Source: Castanea sativa (lineage: Eukaryota > Streptophyta > Magnoliopsida > Fagales > Fagaceae). From it: a DNA stretch of 64,000 nucleotides. Where the stretch lies: the NCBI RefSeq assembly GCF_040712315.1, contig NC_134013.1, positions 87,674,001 through 87,738,000 of the forward strand, in the 5' to 3' direction. The notes under the pieces are model-generated. The model had not been told where the DNA came from. It worked only from the letters and a program-made list of their open reading frames with translations, and did not search any database. A program made the position numbers and the translations under genes. Shown here in pieces: positions 33,710 to 44,969 of the stretch (position 1 is its first letter; each line of letters begins with the position of its first letter).

Positions 33710-34640
33710 TATATGGTAGGTACGCTCCTATTCTCAACCAAGACGACAATTTCTTACCTCTTAACGCCTTCTCTTTTAAAATTTCTCGTTTAAAGCCTGT
33801 ACACGCACAACTTACTATTAATTTAAAACAATTAATCAATATCAAGTTCAAGTTGTTAATTAGGCGGTAATAAGTGTAATATGGATAAAACAATCACAAC
33901 AAGAATAATTACCCTCACAAGATGAGGAATTGTTCACGAAGTGAAAACCCAACAGTAAGACCTAGCTTAGTTCGGCAAATCCACTATGAAAAAGTTGCGA
34001 TATAAGTTGACTTATAAGATCTCCTGTACAAGTAACTTAACACTATGTTCAAGCTCTACTCTCTTGCTGCAACTATTGACCCAACCTCTATCTTTAAAGT
34101 AATCCAACATCACAAGTCGATTGCTAGCTGACTGCAAAATTGAATTTTGTAGTCTCTATGATTTCCAACAACACAGGTGTAGATCTTGTGTTGGGTGATG
34201 AATTCTCCTCCCAGTGATTTCATAATTGGAAAGGGTTGGAAGACAAGAATATTGAGTTCAAAGTTATTTATTTAGCTGTCTTCCTTCTCCTGAGTTTAGG
34301 GTTAATTTACATATAGTTATGTAGGGTTTTGGGCTAGAGCTTGTCGCCAAAATGACAATTGGAGAAAATCTCAAAATATTTTGTAGGAGGATTTTGGTCG
34401 ATTGAGAGTTTACCGAGATTTTTTGCCCAGAGCTTGGGTGACCGAGAATGTGCTCGCATGACCATGAATTCCAATTTCACACTACCCCTTGTACATTACA
34501 AAATTAAAACTCAACATTTAAGAAAAAAAAAATTGTCTTGAAATTAACCATCATCTAGAAATCCAAACATCTTTTTTCATCATTTTTCCGTAGTATAATA
34601 TTTCCGCCACGATGAAGTGGGTCCTGCCCTGGATGGTCCA
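33710..34640. repeat. Dispersed repeat upstream of hevein-less chitinases, copy 2
   Basis: Same segment as 10029-10950, from GGTAGGTACGCTCC to the tract before GTGGGTCCTGCCC. It lacks about 30 bases present in copy 1. No gene is supported; the short open frames are repeated in every copy. Confidence 0.6.
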
Positions 34641-34739
34641 TCCACAAAACAAGACATAAAATACAGCCTAACCTCAACAACACGATTTTCCACAAAGAAT
34701 TGGACTAGAAATTGGGTCGGTGAAGATGGAGTCAGGCTT

Positions 34740-34846
34740 AACCAATCCATTTTGTCCTGCTAGAAAAGTATAGTCCAGATAAACCCATAACACTTTCCTA
34801 TATATAGTTACATACACACCGTTGTTTTGAACACATATTCTCAAAG

Positions 34847-34886
<40 letters not shown>
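34740..34886 (+). promoter_or_regulatory. Promoter of the truncated exon 1, with (AT)n to the start codon
   Basis: W-box positions read TTGTCC and AGTCCA. TATA-like CTATATATAG is near 34799. An (AT)n run of about 40 bases (34849-34888) replaces the A-rich leader of the copy at 11210, and its last AT forms part of the ATG. Confidence 0.55.
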
Positions 34887-34891
<5 letters not shown>

Positions 34892-34994
34892 GCTTTTTAC
34901 TTTGATACTTTTCTCGGCTTCCTTCTTGCTTGGTTGTAATGGCGATGTTAGCAGCCTCATCAGCTCGTCTCTTGGGTCCAAACTCTGCAACTGA
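34887..34994 (+). pseudogene. Truncated chitinase exon 1 (unit 1)
   Basis: The signal peptide and first residues of the mature hevein-less chitinase are encoded (to ISSSL), then the frame enters foreign sequence at 34973 and stops at 34992-34994 (35 codons). This fragment keeps a TATA-containing promoter, so a short transcript could start here. No catalytic part. Confidence 0.85.
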
Positions 34995-35422
34995 TATTCT
35001 GACTGCATTAATTGGAAAGTAAGACCTGAGCACCATGGTGGAACTTGACTCCTATCTTCACAGACTTCAGGGGAGGTGGATGGGATAAGTATCTAAAACA
35101 AAAAATTTAACCGTGACGTGGAGGATGAAGAAGAAAGGAAGGAGGAAGTATAAAAGAAAGAGGGGACCTTAAGGAAAAGGGGAGAAGAAAAAGGACATTG
35201 GAGACCTCACCATCTATAATTGTAATCTATATTGGGAAGAAATAATATAAGTTATAACAATTCTTCATGTGTGCCATTGTAGAAAAAAAGCCCATCCTCT
35301 TTTGTTACCTAAATATCATTATAACCTAGATTTAAAGCTCACTCTCTCTACAAATTTCATTGTAAAAAGGCCTCTCAAGCCCACCCCCTTCTAATTGTGG
35401 GTCCGGGCTCGAATTGTGTCCT

Positions 35423-35462
<40 letters not shown>

Positions 35463-36408
35463 AACAACAACAATTATTAAATCTTAGTCCCAAAATTTTG
35501 AAGATCGACTATAGTCATCAACAAATTAATTAAGTTGATTACATGTTATGTGATTCAATATCCATTTTCATGAGACTTAAAAAGAGTGAAGCAACTGAGG
35601 ACCAAAGTGTCAAACTTATTACAACTGAGCTCACTCATTATTGAAATTAGTATCACCAAATTTTAGTTTATATATATTGTAATAAGTAGCACTACCCGGC
35701 CTCACTCATTTCACTCAATCTCTCATGCAGCCACCTTCCTTCTCTCACTCAATCTCCTCTCCCACTCTCACTCACGCTCACTGACCCTCAAGCTCACTGC
35801 CGGTCTCACTCATCCTCAAGCTCACCACCGGTCTCACTCACTCTCCTCTCCCACTCTCACTCACCATCGGTCTCAAGCTTCTTCGCAGGTTCGTTTCAAT
35901 CTTTTCAATAAAAGAGCTTGCGATTAATTTCAATCTTTCGATTCTTTTCCAGTTAAAAACTTGCGATTTATTTTTTGTTTTTTTAATAACTTTGGTTTTG
36001 TTAATGAAATCGTTATTGCTAAAATCGTTGTGATGCTCTTTGTTGGAATGGTTGATAATATATTTGGCTTTCAAGTGGTTCAAAAGTAAGAGTGGGTATT
36101 TGTATCAGCCGGGCTTCAGAATTTTTTTTGTTGCTCTTAATCAGTCGACCTTCGGTTTAAATCAAGTGTAAATTTTTTGTTGCTCTTTTTAATTTTAATT
36201 TTTAATTTTTTTTGTTGAGAGACACATATTCTGTCTTAGTGGGTAATCTTGTTCTTTGAGTAGTGTTTAGAGCTAGTTAATTGTAGTTGATTTGTTGTAG
36301 TTGGTTTGTGGTTGATTTGTTTTTTGTGTTGTTGTTGATGCAGATCCTATAAGGGAAATGGGAGACATCGTTGGACAGTGATTGGGCCTTACAAAAAGAC
36401 ATTTTTTT
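34973..36408. mobile_element. Segment inserted between truncated exon 1 and second promoter (unit 1)
   Basis: This ~1.44-kb segment is not chitinase. 34973-35420 resembles the end of a gypsy-type LTR, with a polyadenylation-like stretch and CAATTCTTC. An (AT)n run lies at 35424-35457. From about 35690 there is a CT-rich leader made of CTCACTCA and CTCAAGCTCACC words. It is followed by a possible intron from GTTCGT at 35889 to TGCAG at 36343, like a captured 5' leader of another gene. No coding region is seen. The origin is uncertain. Confidence 0.5.
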
Positions 36409-36505
36409 AACCAATCCATTTTGTCCTGCTAGAAAAGTATTGTCCAGATAAACCCATTACACTTTCCTACATACACATTCTCAAAGCAAAAAAAGAAAAA
36501 GAAAA

Positions 36506-37913
36506 ATGAAGCTCTTTACTTTGATACTTTTCTTAGCTCCCTTCTTGCTTGGTTGTAATGGCGATGTTAGCAGCCTCATCAACTCGTCTCTTTTTGAAAG
36601 TATGCTTAAACATCGAAACGATCAAAGATTTAAAAGTAATGGATTCTACACTTACAATGCTTTCATAACTGCTGCCCAATCTTTCGGTGCCTTTGGCACA
36701 ACTTGTAATGTTGCTACGCGTAAAAGGGAGCTTGCGGCTTTCTTTGGTCAAACCTCTCATGAGACCACAGGTTATTTACTAAGTTTTTGTACTATTGAAG
36801 TTGTGTTAAGGACCTAATAAAGTGCTTCACAACTATTGTCCCTAGAATTACTCTAATTACAACAAGTGAAAAATATTGTGTCCCTAGAATAACTCAAAGA
36901 CTTATAGGTTTACAAAATGAGAAGAACAAACATGCCATTATTGTAATAAGTAACTCCAATATAATATAATATTTAAGCGTGTGTTTTAGTATCTCTTACT
37001 TTTCATATAATTAAGAATACTAGGCTGTAACTTTTACTAACGTATGAAAACATACATTAGTTATGATAATACCGGTAAAATTTTTTGTTGTCGAATACTA
37101 GTTGTTTGTTTTAATAGGAGGGATTGGCTTAATTTTAATTGCAAAAGATGATTATATTTTGTGTAGGAGGGTGGCCTAAAGCACACGATGGACCATATGC
37201 ATAGGGATATTGCTTTGTTAGGGAAATTAACAGGCAATTCGGAGATAAATATTATGGTCGAGGACCTATCCAACTTTCCTAGTAAGTCTTTAAAATAATA
37301 AATTTGTCAATTATATATAAGTTAGGGGTGCAATTTTTTTTTTAATACAAATTTTCACAAATATGGTTGACATAACTTGTTGTGATTCATACGTAATGAA
37401 ACTCATGTTAGTGGTGAAGTTAAATGAAATTGATGTGCTCATGTCAATATATATCAACAGTTAAAAAATGTGTCAGAAGTATTACTATGACACACAAATC
37501 GAAGACTTTGATCCTGACTTTGATCATTTCATTAACATGTTAGCAACTACAACTACGATCAAGTAGGAAAAGCCATTGGAGTCGATCTCTTAAACAATCC
37601 AGATCTTGTAGCCACGGACCCCGTCATATCATTCAAGACAGCCATATGGTTTTGGATGACCCCACAAGGAAAGAAACCATCTAGCCACGATGTCATCATT
37701 GGAAAATGGACACCCTCCCCCGCCGACATTGCAGCTGGTCGAAAATCGTGTTATGGTGTAATCACCAACATTATCAATGGTGGGATCGAATGTGGCCATG
37801 GTTATAATGATAGTGTGTTTGATAGGATTGGTTTCTATAAGAATTACTCCAACATGTTGGGAGTAGACTATGGGAAGAACTTAGATTGCTATAATCAAAC
37901 GCCTTTTGCCTAA
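36506..37913 (+). pseudogene. Hevein-less GH19 chitinase, Trp-to-stop (unit 1)
   Basis: Exons 36506-36770, 37167-37281 and 37544-37913 with GT-AG introns of 396 and 262 bases; 249 codons if read through. It has a signal peptide, then GH19 with no hevein domain. HETT is at 85-88 and the second Glu (CFVRE) is encoded. Codon 101, the Trp after GPYA, is TAG (37202-37204), removing everything after the first catalytic Glu. Exon 2 lacks 33 bases, dropping a cysteine pair. The Cys of the C-terminal RYCD motif is Ser and an early Cys is Phe. The upstream region lacks a TATA box: CCTATATATAG has become CCTACATACAC. It is therefore doubly inactive. Confidence 0.9.
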
Positions 37914-38062
37914 ATAGCTCGGTCCAGAGCAAGAAAATGGTCAGCCAAGTACAATTAGAAGACCATATAAATGTATGATCATGAATTGGAGATTTTCTTA
38001 TTCAATGAGAAATCACTTTTGTAAACCTTTCCTCTAAATCATATACACTAGATTTTTTTTTT

Positions 38063-38083
38063 GGAGGGGGGGGAGGGGGGGGG
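38063..38083 (+). other. G-rich tract, unit 2
   Basis: GGA followed by G-runs of 8 and 9 separated by single A, after a T-run. It could form a G-quadruplex on the plus strand. Confidence 0.75.
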
Positions 38084-39232
38084 ATGCCCCAAACTATGTG
38101 GTAGATACGCTCCTATCCTCAACCAAGACGACAATTTCTTACCTCTTAACCCCTTCTCTTTAAAAATTTCACGTTTAAAGCCTGTACACACACAACTTAC
38201 TATTAATTTAAAACAATTAATCAATATCAAGTTCAAGTTGTTAATTAGCCGGTTATAAGTGTAATATGGATAAAACAATCACAACAAGAGAATAATTACC
38301 CTCACAAGATGAGGAATTGTTCACGAAGTGAAAACCCAACAGTAAGACCTAGCTTAGTTCGGCAAATCCACTATGAAGAAGTTGCGATATAAGTTGACTT
38401 ATAAGATCTCCTGTACAAGTAACTTAACACTATGTTCAAGCTCTACTCTCTTGCTGCAACTATTGACCCAACCTCTGTCTTTAAAGTAATCCAACATCAC
38501 AACTCGATTGCAAGCTGACTGCAAAATTGATTTTTGTAGTCTCTATGATTTCCAACAACACAGGTGTAGGTCTTGTGTTGGGTGATGAATTCTCCTCCCA
38601 ATGATTTCACAATTGGAGAGGGTTGGAAGACAAGAATATTGAGTTCAAAGTTATTTATTTAGCTGTCTTCCTTCTCCTGGGTTTAGGGTTAATTTACATA
38701 TAGTTATGTAGGGTTTTGGGCTAGAGCTTGTCGCCAAAAAGACAATTGGAGCAAATCTCAAAATATTTTGTAGGAGGATTTTGGTCGATTGAGAGTTTAC
38801 CGAGTTTTTTTGCCCAGAGCTTGGGTGACCGAGAATGTGCTCGCATGACCATGAATTCCAATTTCACACTACCCCTTGTACATTACAAAATTAAAACTCA
38901 ACATTTAAGAAAAAAAAATTGTCTTGAAATTAACCATCATCTAGAAATCCAAACATCTTTTTTCATCATTTTTCCGTAGTATAATATTTCCGCCACGATG
39001 AAGTGGGTCCTGCCCTGGATGGTCCATCCACAAAACAAGACATAAAATACAGCCTAACCTCAACAACACGATTTTCCACAAAGAATTGGACTAGAAATTG
39101 GGTCGGTGAAGATTGAGTCAGGCTTAACCAATCCATTTTGTCCTGCTAGAAAAGTATAGTCCAGATAAACCCATAACACTTTCCTATATATAGTTACATA
39201 CACACCGTTGTTTTGAACACATATTCTCAAAG

Positions 39233-39264
<32 letters not shown>

Positions 39265-39269
<5 letters not shown>

Positions 39270-39372
39270 GCTTTTTACTTTGATACTTTTCTCGGCTTCC
39301 TTCTTGCTTGGTTGTAATGGCGATGTTAGCAGCCTCATCAGCTCGTCTCTTGGGTCCAAACTCTGCAACTGA
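39265..39372 (+). pseudogene. Truncated chitinase exon 1 (unit 2)
   Basis: Same 35-codon fragment as at 34887, preceded by an (AT)n run at 39235-39266 that touches the ATG. The TATA box near 39185 is kept. Confidence 0.85.
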
Positions 39373-39800
39373 TATTCTGACTGCATTAATTGGAAAGTAA
39401 GACCTGAGCACCATGGTGGAACTTGACTCCTATCTTCACAGACTTCAGGGGAGGTGGATGGGATAAGTATCTAAAACAAAAAATTTAACCGTGACGTGGA
39501 GGATGAAGAAGAAAGGAAGGAGGAAGTATAAAAGAAAGAGGGGACCTTAAGGAAAAGGGGAGAAGAAAAAGGACATTGGAGACCTCACCATCTATAATTG
39601 TAATCTATATTGGGAAGAAATAATATAAGTTATAACAATTCTTCATGTGTGCCATTGTAGAAAAAAAGCCCATCCTCTTTTGTTACCTAAATATCATTAT
39701 AACCTAGATTTAAAGCTCACTCTCTCTACAAATTTCATTGTAAAAAGGCCTCTCAAGCCCACCCCCTTCTAATTGTGGGTCCGGGCTCGAATTGTGTCCT

Positions 39801-39844
<44 letters not shown>

Positions 39845-40790
39845 AACAACAACAATTATTAAATCTTAGTCCCAAAATTTTGAAGATCGACTATAGTCAT
39901 CAACAAATTAATTAAGTTGATTACATGTTATGTGATTCAATATCCATTTTCATGAGACTTAAAAAGAGTGAAGCAACTGAGGACCAAAGTGTCAAACTTA
40001 TTACAACTGAGCTCACTCATTATTGAAATTAGTATCACCAAATTTTAGTTTATATATATTGTAATAAGTAGCACTACCCGGCCTCACTCATTTCACTCAA
40101 TCTCTCATGCAGCCACCTTCCTTCTCTCACTCAATCTCCTCTCCCACTCTCACTCACGCTCACTGACCCTCAAGCTCACTGCCGGTCTCACTCATCCTCA
40201 AGCTCACCACCGGTCTCACTCACTCTCCTCTCCCACTCTCACTCACCATCGGTCTCAAGCTTCTTCGCAGGTTCGTTTCAATCTTTTCAATAAAAGAGCT
40301 TGCGATTAATTTCAATCTTTCGATTCTTTTCCAGTTAAAAACTTGCGATTTATTTTTTGTTTTTTTAATAACTTTGGTTTTGTTAATGAAATCGTTATTG
40401 CTAAAATCGTTGTGATGCTCTTTGTTGGAATGGTTGATAATATATTTGGCTTTCAAGTGGTTCAAAAGTAAGAGTGGGTATTTGTATCAGCCGGGCTTCA
40501 GAATTTTTTTTGTTGCTCTTAATCAGTCGACCTTCGGTTTAAATCAAGTGTAAATTTTTTGTTGCTCTTTTTAATTTTAATTTTTAATTTTTTTTGTTGA
40601 GAGACACATATTCTGTCTTAGTGGGTAATCTTGTTCTTTGAGTAGTGTTTAGAGCTAGTTAATTGTAGTTGATTTGTTGTAGTTGGTTTGTGGTTGATTT
40701 GTTTTTTGTGTTGTTGTTGATGCAGATCCTATAAGGGAAATGGGAGACATCGTTGGACAGTGATTGGGCCTTACAAAAAGACATTTTTTT
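39351..40790. mobile_element. Inserted segment (unit 2)
   Basis: Copy of 34973-36408, with a slightly longer (AT)n run at 39804-39839. Same CT-rich leader and possible intron (about 40271-40725). Confidence 0.5.
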
Positions 40791-40887
40791 AACCAATCCA
40801 TTTTGTCCTGCTAGAAAAGTATTGTCCAGATAAACCCATTACACTTTCCTACATACACATTCTCAAAGCAAAAAAAGAAAAAGAAAA

Positions 40888-42295
40888 ATGAAGCTCTTTA
40901 CTTTGATACTTTTCTTAGCTCCCTTCTTGCTTGGTTGTAATGGCGATGTTAGCAGCCTCATCAACTCGTCTCTTTTTGAAAGTATGCTTAAACATCGAAA
41001 CGATCAAAGATTTAAAAGTAATGGATTCTACACTTACAATGCTTTCATAACTGCTGCCCAATCTTTCGGTGCCTTTGGCACAACTTGTAATGTTGCTACG
41101 CGTAAAAGGGAGCTTGCGGCTTTCTTTGGTCAAACCTCTCATGAGACCACAGGTTATTTACTAAGTTTTTGTACTATTGAAGTTGTGTTAAGGACCTAAT
41201 AAAGTGCTTCACAACTATTGTCCCTAGAATTACTCTAATTACAACAAGTGAAAAATATTGTGTCCCTAGAATAACTCAAAGACTTATAGGTTTACAAAAT
41301 GAGAAGAACAAACATGCCATTATTGTAATAAGTAACTCCAATATAATATAATATTTAAGCGTGTGTTTTAGTATCTCTTACTTTTCATATAATTAAGAAT
41401 ACTAGGCTGTAACTTTTACTAACGTATGAAAACATACATTAGTTATGATAATACTGGTAAAATTTTTTGTTGTCGAATACTAGTTGTTTGTTTTAATAGG
41501 AGGGATTGGCTTAATTTTAATTGCAAAAGATGATTATATTTTGTGTAGGAGGGTGGCCTAAAGCACCTGATGGACCATATGCATAGGGATATTGCTTTGT
41601 TAGGGAAATTAACAGGCAATTCGGAGATAAATATTATGGTCGAGGACCTATCCAACTTTCCTAGTAAGTCTTTAAAATAATAAATTTGTCAATTATATAT
41701 AAGTTAGGGGTGCAATTTTTTTTTTAATACAAATTTTCACAAATATGGTTGACATAACTTGTTGTGATTCATACGTAATGAAACTCATGTTAGTGGTGAA
41801 GTTAAATGAAATTGATGTGCTCATGTCAATATATATCAACAGTTAAAAAATGTGTCAGAAGTATTACTATGACACACAAATCGAAGACTTTGATCCTGAC
41901 TTTGATCATTTCATTAACATGTTAGCAACTACAACTACGATCAAGTAGGAAAAGCCATTGGAGTCGATCTCTTAAACAATCCAGATCTTGTAGCCACAGA
42001 CCCCGTCATATCATTCAAGACAGCCATATGGTTTTGGATGACCCCACAAGGAAAGAAACCATCTAGCCACGATGTCATCATTGGAAAATGGACACCCTCC
42101 CCTGCTGACATTGCAGCTGGTCGAAAATCAGGTTATGGTGTAATCACCAACATTATCAATGGTGGGATCGAATGTGGCCATGGTTATAATGATAGTGTGT
42201 TTGATAGGATTGGTTTCTATAAGAATTACTCCAACATGTTGGGAGTAGACTATGGGAAGAACTTAGATTGCTATAATCAAACGCCTTTTGCCTAA
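40888..42295 (+). pseudogene. Hevein-less GH19 chitinase, Trp-to-stop (unit 2)
   Basis: Exons 40888-41152, 41549-41663 and 41926-42295, the same structure as the unit 1 copy. The shared TAG replaces Trp at codon 101 (41584-41586). In this copy the residue two before the conserved DGPYA Gly is still Pro, and a Gly is kept in [10 protein letters not shown] where unit 1 has Cys. So unit 2 is slightly closer to the ancestral sequence. It also lacks the TATA box. Confidence 0.9.
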
Positions 42296-42445
42296 ATAGC
42301 TCTGGTCCAGAGCAAGAAAATGGTCAGCCAAGTACAATTAGAAGACCATATAAATGTATGATCATGAATTGGAGATTTTCTTATTCAATGAGAAATCACT
42401 TTTGTAAACCTTTCCTCTAAATCATATACACTAGATTTTTTTTTT

Positions 42446-42466
42446 GGAGGGGGGGGAGGGGGGGGG
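42446..42466 (+). other. G-rich tract, unit 3
   Basis: Same GGA plus two long G-runs as in unit 2. Confidence 0.75.
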
Positions 42467-43616
42467 ATGCCCCAAACTATGTGGTAGATACGCTCCTATC
42501 CTCAACCAAGACGACAATTTCTTACCTCTTAACCCCTTCTCTTTAAAAATTTCACGTTTAAAGCCTGTACACACACAACTTACTATTAATTTAAAACAAT
42601 TAATCAATATCAAGTTCAAGTTGTTAATTAGCCGGTTATAAGTGTAATATGGATAAAACAATCACAACAAGAGAATAATTACCCTCACAAGATGAGGAAT
42701 TGTTCACGAAGTGAAAACCCAACAGTAAGACCTAGCTTAGTTCGGCAAATCCACTATGAAGAAGTTGCGATATAAGTTGACTTATAAGATCTCCTGTACA
42801 AGTAACTTAACACTATGTTCAAGCTCTACTCTCTTGCTGCAACTATTGACCCAACCTCTGTCTTTAAAGTAATCCAACATCACAACTCGATTGCAAGCTG
42901 ACTGCAAAATTGATTTTTGTAGTCTCTATGATTTCCAACAACACAGGTGTAGGTCTTGTGTTGGGTGATGAATTCTCCTCCCAATGATTTCACAATTGGA
43001 GAGGGTTGGAAGACAAGAATATTGAGTTCAAAGTTATTTATTTAGCTGTCTTCCTTCTCCTGGGTTTAGGGTTAATTTACATATAGTTATGTAGGGTTTT
43101 GGGCTAGAGCTTGTCGCCAAAAAGACAATTGGAGCAAATCTCAAAATATTTTGTAGGAGGATTTTGGTCGATTGAGAGTTTACCGAGTTTTTTTGCCCAG
43201 AGCTTGGGTGACCGAGAATGTGCTCGCATGACCATGAATTCCAATTTCACACTACCCCTTGTACATTACAAAATTAAAACTCAACATTTAAGAAAAAAAA
43301 AATTGTCTTGAAATTAACCATCATCTAGAAATCCAAACATCTTTTTTCATCATTTTTCCGTAGTATAATATTTCCGCCACGATGAAGTGGGTCCTGCCCT
43401 GGATGGTCCATCCACAAAACAAGACATAAAATACAGCCTAACCTCAACAACACGATTTTCCACAAAGAATTGGACTAGAAATTGGGTCGGTGAAGATTGA
43501 GTCAGGCTTAACCAATCCATTTTGTCCTGCTAGAAAAGTATAGTCCAGATAAACCCATAACACTTTCCTATATATAGTTACATACACACCGTTGTTTTGA
43601 ACACATATTCTCAAAG

Positions 43617-43648
<32 letters not shown>

Positions 43649-43653
<5 letters not shown>

Positions 43654-43803
43654 GCTTTTTACTTTGATACTTTTCTCGGCTTCCTTCTTTCTTGGTTGTA
43701 ATGGCGATGTTAGCAGGCTCATCAGCTCGTCTCTTTCTGAAAGTATGCTTAAACATCGAAATGATCAAGGATGTAGTAATGGATTCTACACTTACAATGC
43801 TTT
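43649..43803 (+). pseudogene. Chitinase exon 1 fragment (unit 3)
   Basis: The ATG closes an (AT)n run (43619-43650). The frame gives the signal peptide and the first GH19 residues through GFYTYNA, further than in units 1 and 2, then leaves homology at 43804 and stops at 43864. It lacks HETT. It shows exon 1 as it was before the foreign segment entered units 1 and 2. Confidence 0.85.
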
Positions 43804-44514
43804 AAAAACTACTCCAAATACAATAATATATTCACTCTACAAATTAATACAAAAACTTACTTGATATCTTTCTTTACTCGCCTTGAATACAAACACTCTT
43901 CCTGTTCTTTTCAAGTGAATCTCCTAATTCCTAAACCACACCAAACTTGCCGCTATTGCTTTTGGTGGAGCACATGATATGATACAATTTCATATTGAAT
44001 AGGTAGCCCAAAAAATAAAAAAGTAGGTTGACCTCAATATATACACCGTTTTTGAGGAATTGGTTTGGTTGATCGATATTAATATAAGGATTTCTTTATG
44101 GAATAAATAGCAACATCGTTTCAATATATATATATATAGTTTGGGGTGTAAGAAAATCAACTTAAGTTTAGGTCTTTTATATTTAAATATCAATTAAATA
44201 AAATTAATTTTTTAGAAGAAAAAAAAATTTAATACTAATCAGGTTAATTTAATGTATCAATACTGACGTAACTAAAGTTGATTTTATATAAAGAACCAAA
44301 TATTATGAGTTCAAGCATAAAATTTAATAAAATGAAATGAAGATTTATTATTATAGAAAGAGGGTTTACTTTAACTAGGATAAAGTGATGCATCATTGAA
44401 AATTATAATTTTGGTGTTACAAAATAAAAAGAGATTAGGTTAAGTTGCGTATTCCTTGAACTACCACTGATGGTCAGAGAGGAATTCCATTGATACCATA
44501 AAGATTAGGTTAAG

Positions 44515-44545
<31 letters not shown>

Positions 44546-44969
44546 AAACAGATTAGATTAAGAAACCCACTTACCAATTGAGTGTTTGGTATATTTTCAA
44601 CAGACAGTAAGAGTGCGTTTCTTGTCAAAAGCTCCATTAATCGTAGACCCTCTGCCTTTTTATGATGTGATGAAAAGCAAACTCTTAACCAATAACTACA
44701 ATCAAAAGTGAGGAAAATTCCCCAAGAACTTGCGTACGTAACTACGTATCCAATTTTTACTTTATTAAGATCTTCAAAATATATAAGGACTAATTTATAC
44801 AGCAATAAAGCATTTCCCAAGTCTAGAGAGTCTCTCATGGGCAGAACAGCTTGCCCAATTATTAATTTCATTGATAACTAAGATTCCACTTTGGACACTA
44901 TTTAGATCTTGTTTTTTCTGGCCTGTTTAGCAATTTGATTTAAAATTTTCAGCAAGAAAAAAAATCTAT
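43804..44969. other. Unique AT-rich region, no supported gene
   Basis: No repeat or gene recognised. A 136-codon open frame on the minus strand (44461-44871) ends in a poly-Lys run from a T-homopolymer and matches no family I know. A T-run lies at about 44518-44542. Confidence 0.4.

Larger units (their letters stand above)
33524..37913. repeat. 4.38-kb tandem unit 1
   Basis: The unit runs from the end of one exon 3 to the end of the next. In order it holds a 3' flank with G-rich tract, the dispersed repeat (33710-34630), promoter and truncated exon 1, a ~1.4-kb inserted segment, and a full three-exon pseudogene. Unit 2 is almost identical with an offset of 4382-4386 bases. Confidence 0.9.
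37914..42295. repeat. 4.38-kb tandem unit 2
   Basis: Near-perfect copy of unit 1. Differences I noticed are AT-run lengths, a few substitutions (for example a CAC to CCT codon before the shared stop) and single-base indels. The same lesions in both units show they predate the duplication. Confidence 0.92.
42296..43803. repeat. Partial tandem unit 3
   Basis: Third copy of the unit's first third: 3' flank, dispersed repeat, promoter, AT-run and exon 1 start. It diverges into unique sequence at about 43804. Confidence 0.88.

Noticed and set aside
37202..37204. Possible stop-codon readthrough to give a functional hevein-less chitinase
   Set aside because: No readthrough context is evident, the TATA box is missing, and conserved cysteines are lost as well.
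44461..44871. 136-codon open frame on the minus strand
   Set aside because: It ends in a Lys run from a T-homopolymer, matches no family I recognise and has no promoter or intron evidence.
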